Assembly (NCBI GenBank): GCA_003254925.1
Contig: QANZ01011792.1
Span: 15,845 to 79,844 of the forward strand
Length of the DNA stretch: 64,000 nucleotides
Origin: Chamaecrista fasciculata
Taxonomy: Eukaryota > Streptophyta > Magnoliopsida > Fabales > Fabaceae
Direction: 5' to 3'
Shown here: positions 45,551-56,663 of the stretch, piece by piece
Position numbering within the stretch: position 1 is the first letter of the stretch
Layout of the letters: the number at the start of each line of letters is the position of its first letter
Program-made: the position numbers and the translations under genes
The notes under the pieces: generated by a model
The model's input: only the letters and a program-made list of their open reading frames with translations
Database searches by the model: none
What the model was told of the DNA's origin: nothing

Positions 45551-48233
45551 ATGGATCCCAACCCTGGAACCTTCCCTCATCTCTCGTACGTGATGTCACG
45601 TCTTCCTTCAGTCCCTAACTCTAACTCCTTCAGCGATTTCGAATCCATCAGTTTCGACATCGAACAGCCTCGCGCTCCGCCTCCCGCCGCGGCGGCGGCT
45701 CCTTCCTCCTCCTCTGCTGCTGCTTCTTCTTCTTCTTCTTCATCTTCCGCCGCCGTCAACGTCACCGATCCCAAAGTGTTGGCCTCCATGACGCGAACCA
45801 TCTACGACGTCGCTCAGACCCGATCTATGCTCAAGGTCCTCGGAGACCGCCCCGACCACGAGGCCGTCGACAACGCTAAGGCGAAACTCGCCGATTTGGA
45901 GGCGCATTTGTCGAGACAGCTGGAAGAGATCGTGATGGCTCCCGCGCCTCCCAATGTGGACTCGCCACGCTGGCGGAGCCACCTCGCCGACAAAGAGAAG
46001 CAGTGCCGGAAATCGGTGGAGGATGAGAAGCGAGTGTACAAAGCGGTGATTCAATTGGATGAGATGCACGATGCGTATGAGAAATTGCTGAACGATGCGG
46101 AGGCGAGATTGGTGAAAATTTACAATTCCAATTCCCCCGATGCGGCAGAGGAAGCCGTCGAAGAAATGGCGGAGAGTGTCGAGGTCAACGAGGAGGTCGT
46201 TGGGCTTCTGCAGAAAGCCTATGGTCATGGAATGGAGCGAATCGATCTTTCCAATCGCGGCCTCAGGTTGCTGCCTGAGGCATTTGGACGCATTTCTGGC
46301 TTGATCGTGCTTGATGTTTCCACTAATCAGCTAGTGGTAAGCCCTCTCTTCCATTTCGCTATTATCGCCAAATTATGGCTGTACAATTCTCAATGCCTCA
46401 AATATGGAATGTTTAGTAGTCAGTCACTCTTGTGAAATCGTGCATGCTGTAGTTATATATGTTTCGAGCATTACTTTTTATGCTTTATGCTGATTCATGT
46501 TCTCGATAGATTTATATTTTTAATACAATGATACCGAATTACCGATACTGTTATCTACTCATACTCCTTTTTTTGTCCATTGAAAAGTTTAATGAAGATA
46601 ATCAATCAAGTCCTTATCTGAGGTAGACTTATCTACTTCTGTATATATATGGGGGGAGCTAGAACTAGACTGTTTCTGGCGGATATCTCTAATATTAGGG
46701 GATCTCAAATTAAAGTTTATCAGAATATATTTATATAATCTAATATTTTGGGGCCTATATATGTTCAAAATCTCAACGCGTGAATGAGAGCAAAGGGAAA
46801 TGTATAAAATCAACAATAGAATCAGCATGAATAGTGTGATTGTGTCTTCACAGATGATAGTAATTAGTGGTTCATGAAAACTTCAAATTTTCAGTTGCAA
46901 TGCATAAGGCATGGGCTGCTTGATATGTTTAGACTTTAGAGGCATAGGGCAATTATGTTCTTACAAGCTTACTGACTTACTCATAATCTCACTTATGTAC
47001 GAGTATTCTGTGCAACATCACAGGCGATTCCTGACTCTATAGCTGGATTGCAAAGCCTCGAGGAGCTTAACGTCTCTGCAAATCATTTGGAATCTCTTCC
47101 TGATTCAATTGGCTTGTTACAGAAATTGAAAATCCTGAATGTCTCTGCGAACAAATTAGTTGCTCTTCCTGATTCCATCGCTCATTGCAGGTATGTGAGA
47201 GAAAGATTTAGTATAAGGGAATTAGAGAGATCAGCATCCTTCGTTTGAATGTTGAATTCTTGTCAATTTTGGTCGTTAGTTCTACTTCTGCACGCATGTT
47301 GACTGGGGACTTCATAAAATACAAAATTTATCTGGAAAATGATATCCCTTTGGTAGAAAGTGATTGTTAACTCTGTAAGACATGTAAACTTTCGAATTAT
47401 AAATTATAATTGGCTGCTACGCAGATGAAATTAAACATGCAGCAGTCTATAAGAATGAAGCAGTCCTAATCATTGTACTGTGGTCTATTTCCTTATGTAT
47501 CAACTTTTCAAAACCAGTGATAAAGGCAAAGAAACCTACGCATGTCAATACTATAAATACTTATTTGACATAAACACTAAATGCTAATTATGCATCTTAA
47601 ATCATAAGGTCATTGGTGGAGCTGGATGCAAGCTTCAACAGTCTCAAGTATTTGCCTACAAACCTTGGATATGAACTGCAGAACTTAGAGAAGCTGTTGA
47701 TTTTTTTGAACAAGCTTCGGTCGCTTCCCTCATCTATCTGTGAGATGAGATCGTTGCGCTATCTAGATGCTCATTTCAATGAGCTGCATTCACTTCCTAG
47801 TGCAATTGGGAGATTGACTAATCTTGAGGTTCTCAACCTGAGCAGTAATTTCACTGACCTTCAAGAACTTCCCGAGACATTTGGTGATCTGATAAACCTC
47901 AAGGAATTGGACCTTAGCAACAATCAGATTGCTGCACTTCCCAATACATTTGGTCGGCTTGACAGTTTGGTGAAGCTCAACTTGGAGCAGAACCCTCTGG
48001 AATTGCCACCAAAAGAGGTTGTAAAGCAAGGGGTCCTAGCAGTGAGAAGTTTTATGACTCGGAGGTTGGCTGATATATTGAATGAGAAAGAAGCAAGCAA
48101 GGTTGAAATGCAAGAAGAAGCAGAGATGGGTTGGTTAACACGACTGAAGAGCTTTTCTGGAAGTGTTACAGAGTATGTAGGAGGATCTCCTAGAACTCCT
48201 AAAACTTCGTCCTTTCTCGATCAGCAGCTATAA
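45551..48233 (+). CDS. PIRL: Plant intracellular Ras-group-related LRR protein (PIRL1/PIRL9 type), 525 aa
   Basis: Three exons, 45551-46336, 47024-47190 and 47609-48233, keep one frame. The protein starts [20 protein letters not shown], like Arabidopsis PIRL1 and PIRL9. The N-terminal 245 residues hold an Ala/Ser-rich run and an Ala/Glu-rich helical region ([35 protein letters not shown]). About nine leucine-rich repeats follow, from [16 protein letters not shown] to [15 protein letters not shown], several with the SANxLxxLPDSI pattern of the Ras-group LRR class. The LRRs have no signal peptide or membrane segment and are cytosolic. PIRL1 and PIRL9 act redundantly in pollen development in Arabidopsis. 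The C-terminus is Ser/Thr-rich ([15 protein letters not shown]). Confidence 0.92.
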
Positions 48234-50263
48234 TTTGATCGTGATGCTCCAAATACATTCCTCTCCAGAGGAAGATAGTAGATACAATCTGCTGCCGAGG
48301 GAGGTAGCATTAATCATTTTTGGGTCATCAAATTTAGCACTTCTTTTTGAGGTAATGTTGCGGAATAATCATGGTATTTTTGTTTTTTTTTTTTCTTATC
48401 ATTATTGTTATTTCCTTTTTAACATTTATCCCTAAGCTGGAGAGACAGTAGTTGTTTTCTTTGATCACGTCTTTAATTTGTTTCTGCTTCATTCATTAAT
48501 CCGTGTCTCAAAACCAGAGATTTGTGATATTGAAATTAATTATGCAAGGCAACTGTTTATTTTATAAGAGATGCTTTGAGTAGGCGTTATATATAAACAC
48601 AACGAAGATGTGCATCACAATTCACAACATGAGATGGCATCTATTATGCATGAATCATAATTTCGGTGTTGAATTTATGGCACCGATCTCTCTCTCTCTA
48701 TATCCTCTTTAATTATCGAAAGCATTTTTGGATCCACAATTGGCAGTAAGTTTAGTGCACCCAGAGCATATAATAAAGTAATAAACATTTCTTAATTAAT
48801 CCTACTCGTCACCACTAAAAATACTTGAAACAAAAATCATATTTAGAGGAAGTGGAGATAGAAAAAGAACAATTTTTGGCGTGCAATAGTGCCCCAATTG
48901 ACAGACTCATGAAACGGTTAACGCCTGAAGTTTATTGAATCCATCACTTGCTTCAACTTGATGCAACTAGGTCTATACATATTTGAATTATTTAAGTCCT
49001 ATAACGTTTGTAAACTTGACTCCAATTAATAAATAAACACAATAATAAATAGTAAAGGTGAAACCAGTGAGTGACTGTGAGAGCAGAGAGGAACAAAGAA
49101 AGCATGCAGCTTTAATAAGAGTAATACATGACTTGATTAGCTAGTGATTATTATTATTTTCATTATAAGACTAAGAACTACATTATATCACACTTATTAA
49201 TTAAAAATAATAGAACAATTAATTTAGATAATAATTTGAATCAAGTTACAACTTTTTTTTTTGGTAAGGCAGAAGAGTTGGACAAAAACAACACAAAGCA
49301 TCCAAGAGCACCCACAAGTGACGAGATCCTCAACTTTAAAAATATGGCAATAGTTACAAGTATATTTATCTTTTTCTTTTTTTAAGAAATTAGATTATAG
49401 AAAAGTTAAACGACACATACAATCGTTTAAATAACACAAATATAATACAACATGAAGCATAATTTATAAATAGTGTTGAACTAGGAAAACAAATGAAAGT
49501 GCAACTGACCCTATGTAGAAAGTATGATGAAAATTATTACTGATCTTAGTGTTGCCAGCAAAACATTTACAATTATACTCCCTGCACATGAGAAATGTAG
49601 TTTTTCTTTGCGAATAAATATGTCATAAATTTCTCCATAAATTTGATGTTAAATCGAAAGCTTTTCGGCATAGATGCTCACATTTGAGTCAATCTAATAG
49701 TGGAACAATTTTTTCAAAAAAAAGAGTAAAACCAAAAAGTGATATGGAGAAAACTTCCATCGAACTTGAAGGGACTAAAGATCTGAAATGAAAAACAACT
49801 AAAGAAAATAAAATTATAAGGAGGAATTCTGAATTGTAGGAATTACAACTCTTCCCTTAGACATAAATCTTAAAAAGGAAAATGAAGCCCTCACTAAAAA
49901 AAAAAAAAAAGTGCTAGAGCTTGAAGAAAAGATAGTAGGTTGGGAGCAGTTTGTTCTGTTTAAAAATAAATATACTTTAGTATCTCTTTAAAAATATCTT
50001 TTAAAGTATATTTATCTCTTTAAAACATACTTATAAAAATAAAAGTAATTAAGAAATTCAATTTAAAAAGAATTTGAGCTTGGTTGAAAGATTTTGTGAA
50101 AGATACTGAAATATCAAATAAGTTATTTTAGTGAAAATTTTAATAATATTATATTTTATTATTTTTAATATTAAGTTTTTTTTTTCAGTTTGTTTTAAAA
50201 TAATATGAATCATGAACTAATAAAAATTAATTTAAGCTTTGTTTTTCAGTTTATTTTTAATTG
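48234..50263. other. Intergenic AT-rich DNA
   Basis: The first 200 bases are probable 3' UTR of the PIRL gene. The rest has short A/T runs and no supported gene or element. Confidence 0.5.
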
Positions 50264-50768
50264 GTTAAAAGTTCATTTTGGTCCTAAATGTATGTCTCAA
50301 TGTTCATTTTGGTTCATTATGTTTCAAAATGTTCAAATTGGTCCTAAATGTTAGCAAAATGTTTCATTTTGGTCCAAACTATTGAATATGACTCGTTTCA
50401 AATTCAAACGTAACGACTTTATAGCTACATATTGTTTTCAAAGAGTATTTTTTCTATTTAGTTGGGGCCGTTGACAAACGAGTTCAAATCGATCCTAAAA
50501 GTAGACTGTTCGTTTCATGGTCAAACAAACAAAGTTGATCATATCTCTCTCGTTTCAAATTCGAATGCGACAAATTCAGAGCTACAAGTTCCTCGAAACA
50601 AATCCTTTGAACTTGAAATGAGAAACGAGATAAATATGACCAAATTCAATAATATGCGACCAAAATGAAATATTTTACCAACATTTAGGACCATAATGAA
50701 ATATTTTGTCAATATTTAAGACTAATTTGAACATTTTGAAACATAATAGACCAAAATGACCTTAGACT
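50264..50768. mobile_element. MULE-type foldback element, about 505 bp
   Basis: Inverted arms with repeated TTCATTTTGGTCC and ATGTTTCAAAATGTTCAAA blocks pair with AATTTGAACATTTTGAAACA and AGACCAAAATGACC on the right. It belongs to the same broad type as the elements at 7441 and 34408. The outer borders are approximate and the target duplication is not clear. It lies about 300 bases upstream of the NBR1-like start, so it may contribute to that promoter. Confidence 0.7.
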
Positions 50769-51070
50769 TTTTTTTTTTGTTGAGAAAATATACGTCATCT
50801 GTTCCCTTTGACCTTTTTAATTTAATAGTTTTTTAATGGGTTTATTTTCTTAAGATTTTTTTTTTTTAAAAAAATCAAATTTATATCTTGAAAAGATTTA
50901 AGATTATAGAATCTTTCATGATATTAAAGAGTTCAAATGTATCCCTAAACGTTCTCCTATATATTTTTCACAAATCTAAACAATATCTTTGACTCTTATA
51001 TTAATTGTTGTGAAGCATTTGAAGACTTTCAATCGAAGTCAAAGGTTCACTTTCCAATTGCTTCCAAGCT

Positions 51071-53656
51071 ATGGCTTCTTCCATAGATATCAAGGTCGAG
51101 TTTCTCCTTCTCCTCTTTCTTACTTTTTCGGCGTCATTGAATTGTTTCTTTAATTTGAGCGTCTATATTGTTCATGTAACGTATTTCATACCGTCAACAA
51201 TGGTTTAAATAATGTGAAATAATCGATGAACTTTTCTCAAAATGCCCATTGTTGCCGTTTTTTCTATTAATTGATGTAGGTTTCAAAATATTTTGACGGG
51301 AGGTACTACCATTAGCGTAGCGATGAATTCACAAATTTAATCTTTTTTTTATTTAAAATTTGTTTATTTTAGTTGATTCGCTATTTCTTTCATCTCTTAT
51401 GGAGTCACGGCAATAATATATGCAGGTCTACTATGGAGATGTCCTCAAGCGTTTCAATGCCAACCTGAACGAGAAAAATCAACTCGATTTTGATGTAACC
51501 GGACTTCGGGCAAAAATTATCTCACTTTTTAAAATTTTAGAAAATTCTAGTTTCATAATGCGATACATGGATGAAGATGATAAATTGGTGACACTTGAGG
51601 ATGATGACGACTTGAATGACGTTATGAATCATCAGAAGCTCAAGTTTTTGACGCTTTATGTTGAAAGAACCGATGAAAATGGTGAAAGCTGCAACAACAA
51701 TGATGCCAAAAAGCCATTTATGAATTGGTGCCAGAATCTTCTTTTCAATCCCTTTGGTTCAAAGGCTGCATCTTCAGTTTCAGTACTGCCTGAAACTCTT
51801 GATGATGTGATTACTGCATCATCAATGCCAGTTTCTTCACCTAAAGTCATTGATAGTGAAGATGGAGAAGACTGGGAAATTATTTCTCTGGTTAACGATG
51901 AAGATGTTTTTTATTCTGTGTCCACTACTGGTTGTGAAGTTCCTGAAACAACTTCAATGAGTACTACTGCAGAATATTGTACTCCCACGGACCTGTCTAC
52001 AAAAGCAAGTGATGACTGGGATTGGGAATGTGAAATTTGTGGCATGCTTATAGAATACGGGTTCCCTCATTTTGCATTCACTGAGTAAGAACTTCAATTT
52101 TATTTTAAGATTCTCAAGTATCTTTCAATGTGTTTGATTTCTTTGAGATTATTAACACTGATTCTGTTTCTTTGTAGGAAAAATAACTATGCATTGTGTA
52201 GCCTCTGCTTCGATGAACATGCCAATGATGATAATGAGACTGATAATAGCATAATAGACATATTGGTGAATATGAACAAATCTGAAAGTGTATGAAGATT
52301 TACATTCTCTTCTGTATATGTATATGCCCTTTTAGGCCTCACTAATTTACACTCTTTCATTTATATATGTCTTGTGTAGAATCTGCTAAATAGCCAGATG
52401 AGTGGTCATGTCGATGTATTGTATAGTATGACCGTGGCTCCATCTAGTGTATTTACTAAGATTTGGAGCATGGAAAATTGTGGGATTGCGGATTGGCTTG
52501 AGGGAACTCAATTTGTTCGTACAGGAGGAGACAAATTCAGTGACTTTGATTCGGTGAAGTTACAGGTTTTTAGAATTTTGATCTCTTCAGTAAGCTTTTT
52601 TATGTATATCTATGCCTATTTATTAATTCTTATGTTGGTTTTCTTTGGATTGAACATGTATGCATGCTAGGAAGGTGTACCTGTAGGCGATAAATTTGAT
52701 GTTGCAGTTGAGTTTAGAGCACCTAAATCGCCTGGTTGTTACACATCATCATGGAGAATGGCTTCCTCAACTGGTAAAAGATTTGGTGAACGTGTTGAGG
52801 TTACAATTAAGGTAATCAGTATTGTAGGCTTTACTTTCTTTTTTTTATTACTCAATTAGGTTTTGTTTTCAACTAAAAAATTTACAGGCATTTTATTTTG
52901 AAAGAGTGGCTCTATGTTAGACATGGACATGTGTCTATGTCCAAAACATGCTGAACACATATTTATAAGTGTTAGAATATAAAATAATTTTTCTTTTACT
53001 TTAACAAGATGAAAAATAGAAAATATTGACCTATGATATATGTCATGAATAAATAGTGTAATTTTAAAAATTTTCATCAAGATTTATAAATCTTTAATTG
53101 TTTATTTATTTCTTGTCAATTATTAGAATTACAATATATATATATATTATAATATATTATATATGTGTGTGTATGTATGTGTTGGTTCATGTCATATAAT
53201 TTCAATAATTTGAAATTTGTAGTTTCCAACGTTTTATAACATTACCTTCGATTCTCTCTTGTTTTGTAACACTTGCAGGTTGTTGATGCTTCTTTCCAGG
53301 ATTCTTCAATTCAGGATGACTCTCAAGTTCTAGACTTGAACATTTCCAATGATGATAGTGTCTCTAATGATTCTGGGATTGTAGACATCAACTTTCAGAA
53401 TCAAAAGATTGATAATAATAAACAAAGCAAGCCACAGGAGGTGGAAAGTGGGTGCCTAATGAGTGATATATTGGAATCCCGAAATCCAAAAATCTCTGTC
53501 AAGGATTTACCACTAGCACCTAATCTAGTTGAGAAGTTTGGATGTTTGGAAATGGCTCTTGAGGATATGAAGTATGAGTATCGCAATCTAGAGGAGTGTA
53601 GTATTAGTGATGCTTCTGTGGGGAGCCTATCATTAGAAGGGTTAGGAGGTAGCTAA
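51071..53656 (+). CDS. NBR1-like protein (PB1, ZZ, FW), 499 aa, no UBA seen
   Basis: Six exons keep one frame: 51071-51094, 51426-52084, 52178-52289, 52380-52565, 52671-52811, 53279-53656. Residues about 4-87 form a PB1 domain with the acidic YMDEDDKLVTLEDDDDLNDV motif. A WEII motif (158-161) in acidic context could bind ATG8. A short ZZ-like zinc finger lies at about 208-245 (CEIC, then CSLCFDEH after a Tyr). An FW (NBR1 central) domain spans about 278-375 (FTKIWSMENCGIADWLEGTQ, VPVGDKFDVAVEF, SWRMASSTGKRFGERVEV). Plant NBR1/Joka2 proteins are 650-900 residues with two C-terminal UBA domains and an AIM. Here the frame stops soon after the FW domain with no UBA. It is either a shortened NBR1 paralogue or a gene that lost its 3' end. 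NBR1 is a selective autophagy receptor. Confidence 0.8.
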
Positions 53657-53802
53657 TTGAGTTTCTTAATTCTTAGGTATGATATTGTTGTTGTTGCTCT
53701 TTTTTAAATCATTTACATTTATGAGCTTTTATGTTAACTGATTATTGGATGCAATTTTGATATGGAATGAGATGTGAATGTAGGGTTTCCGGTGGCTGCA
53801 AA

Positions 53803-53888
53803 AAGAATAAGGATGATGCTGATGACAATGCATGGAAGCAAGCTAAAGAATAAGGGTGATGCTGATGACAATGCATGGAAGCAAGCTT
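53803..53888. repeat. 43-bp tandem duplication after the NBR1-like stop
   Basis: Two nearly identical 43-bp copies (AAGAATAAGG[A/G]TGATGC... ...GGAAGCAAGCT) lie 150 bases downstream of the stop codon at 53656. Because 43 is not a multiple of three, any frame entering the first copy leaves it shifted. A GT donor (GGAGGTAGC, before the stop) and an AG acceptor at about 53783 would allow an alternative last exon running into these copies and ending at about 53920. Confidence 0.7.
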
Positions 53889-53924
53889 TATCTTGTAATG
53901 GTGTTGATATTGAAGATTAGTCAC

Positions 53925-55040
53925 TAGGATATCCTGCGGAAATAAACTTTGTCTTCTACTAATTAATATTTGGTCTAGATTATTAAAAAAAAAAATTGGT
54001 CTAGTCTTTATGTTGATATTGGATAATTTATTAATCTTAGGTTAATTATAAATTAACATCATTCTATTTTGATTTAGAATTTTTTTTTAATACATTGACT
54101 AATTCTATTTTCACTCACTTTTGAAGCAATGTTTCAATGTGATTTAACTATACTCTGTTTTAGTATTTCGTGATTTTGACATAGTAACATGAAATAATTA
54201 AACTTCATTATTACATTAGGTACCTGAGTTTCACCTCACTAAAAAAATAATAAAAACTAACATGTGACCATCACATGCTCACTTTAAACCCTAAATCCCT
54301 AAAGTTTCCTCAATTTAACTCGGTATAAAACCCAAATGTCCAAAATGAGTTGGATGAACTAAATCTCTGTGGTTGCTTTTTCACTAAATTAATTGTTTGA
54401 ATCATTGAATGACGGTAAACAATGGTGAATAAGAAACAAAAGTAGATGTTTCAAGAGGTGGTAATTCAAAGCGAATCTTCGAATGGCGGTAAATGTCCAT
54501 AAAAATACTTTTGTCCTTGTTATTTTTGTAAGTTGAGATCAATCTATCTTTTTTCTTCATACATACTATTTAGTTAGAACTCAAAGTTTACCAAAATGAT
54601 TAATTTTTTTTTTTGCCAAAAAAATGATTAATTTGATAGGTAAACGATTTGATATATTTAATTTAAAACATTCTAAATATAACTATTTATGTTTAGAAGA
54701 TTATCTTATTATAGTTAGATGCATAATAGTATAATACGAGTGGTGTCTAGATTAATTGAGACAAAATCTTAAAAAATGGTAGAATAAAAGAAAACTAAAA
54801 GTAAAAGCCAATTTTTCTTTTTTATGTGAGTTAATTTCAGAGGGAGTAACGAAATGATAGAGATTTGAATTACCTTCATTTCAATTTTTTACATTTAAAA
54901 TATTTTGTTTGGATAATAACTACAAATTTGAATTACCATCATTTGAATTCAAATTTCTAGTTATATTTTGATACTCAATCAATTATTTTTTTTTTCGGTT
55001 TTAATCTTCAAACTATGAGGTCATTTATTTTTCTCTTTGG
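53925..55040. other. AT-rich intergenic DNA
   Basis: No genes or clear elements are seen. Confidence 0.5.
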
Positions 55041-55042
55041 CT

Positions 55043-55590
55043 TAGCCTGGAAGTAAAAATTTTTGGGCTACGCCGAATCAAAACGAGTTTTTCAGGCCAG
55101 ATCGGACAGGGTCAAAAATTTCAGGCTGGGGCAGACTGGGTTGAATATGTCAAGCCGAGCCGGATTGAGTCAAATTTTTCGAGTCGAGCCCAACAAGGTT
55201 AAATTTTCGGGCTGAGTCAAATTTTTTGTACTAAGCCTGACCGGATCGAATTTTTCAAAAAAATTTGGCTCGGGTCAGCTCGGTCGAAAAAATTCGACTC
55301 AGGCCGGCCCAGCTGGAAAAAATTGGGTCGGACCGGCTCGGTCGAAAAAATTTGGCTCGGGCCGGCTCGTTCGAAAAAATTCGAAACGGGTCGGCCCGGT
55401 CGAAAAAATTGGCTCGGGCCGAACCGTTCAAAAAAATACGACTCAGGCCGGCTCAGTCAAAAAAATTCGTCTCAGGCCAGCCTGGTCGGAAAAATTCGAC
55501 TCGAGCCAGCCTGATAAAAAAAATCGGCTCGGGCCAGCCCGGTCGAAAAAATGCAACTCGTAGCGACTTGGCTCGAAAAATTTTCGTTTT
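55043..55590. repeat. Diverged minisatellite, units of about 30 bp
   Basis: A series of about 17-18 imperfect units has the pattern GGCTCGGG(C/T)CGGC(C/T)CGGTCGAAAAAATT. The left units are more diverged (GGGTTGAATATGTCAAGCCG). The array is GC-rich against AT-rich flanks. Open frames across it (Arg/Lys/Ser-rich, for example RPAQSKKFVSGQPGRKN) come from the repeat length and are not taken as genes. Confidence 0.8.
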
Positions 55591-56663
55591 ACGCATACCC
55601 ATTGAGAGCAAAAGGTACATAAAAGAATTTTACAAATTCCACCTCTTAGAGATGAAATTGTTTAGTAAATTTACAATTTCACCTCTTGAAATGAAATTGT
55701 AAATTTACTAAACAATATTTTTCCCTCAAACTTTACCTCATCCAAACACATCCAAGAAAAAAAATTAATACTGAAAAGTGATTTTGATCATTAAAATTAG
55801 TGCATTAATTTTTTCTTCTCATGTTATTGCTTATGTAACGGGTCGTCCCGTTGGCAAAAAAAAAAAAAAAAGGGTCGTCCCATGTTGACAAAGATGAGCC
55901 TCCATGTGCATTTGATTAGTTTATGACTCCCACGGATTTCATTACGCTACTCTCAAATTACCTACGCTATCATCACCTCCTTTCTGTTCCTTTAAATTTT
56001 TTATTAATTTGTCCATTTCATGATTCCGTCTGCAGAGCAAGTGTGTGTGATGTTCAGAGATTGAATAAACTAAAATACATAATTATATCACCAAGAAACC
56101 TTTTTTAAATAAAAGGAAAAAAAAAAACAAGACTTTGAAGAGCATTGAATTGAGTCTATGGGGAGTAATAAGAAACATTCCATAGCTAAAAAGACTTGTT
56201 TTTACTTGAGGGTTAATGGGTTATTAGTTTTTGATTCCATCTATCATGTTCACCTTTCCGGGGATTCTTCTCTTATGCCCCACGAATTTTCAAGAAAACG
56301 TTTTGGGCTTTGGGCTTTTTCTTGCTTGCTTGCGTATATCGTCACTCACTCTCTCCCTCTCTCTTTCAAGCATGTGGGTTCCATGCTTTTGCCTCCCCAA
56401 GCAAATGCAAATCATCAATCTGCATAGTTTCGATCTCCGGGCCTTACTTTTTGAGATGGGGTTCTGAGTTTCAGAACACACTGTGCAGAGCATGTCTTGC
56501 ACATTTCTCTGTTTCGTGTCAGCAATTCCATTGCTAACCGAATCTCACTGCCAATGGTTTCTTTCACTTTAGGGTTCCTCGTGTGACGCTGGCTCCTGGA
56601 GTTTTCTGGGTGATGTAGATTTCGAGTAATTTTGTTTATACTTTTCCTTCATAGACAAAGAAA
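55591..56663. other. Intergenic DNA and 5' region of the ATN1-like kinase gene
   Basis: Near 55640-55715 there is a short inverted repeat (CACCTCTTAGAGATGAAATT and its inverted relative TTTACAATTTCACCTCTTG). From about 56300 the pyrimidine-rich sequence looks like a plant promoter and leader. The ATG at 56664 follows AAAGAAA. Confidence 0.5.

Noticed and set aside
45740-46228. Long minus-strand frame opposite PIRL exon 1
   Set aside because: It is an antisense shadow of a GC-rich coding exon.
55265-55702. Open frame of 145 codons, Arg/Lys/Ser-rich
   Set aside because: It is the reading of a 30-bp minisatellite; another frame is also open and no start context or domain supports a protein.
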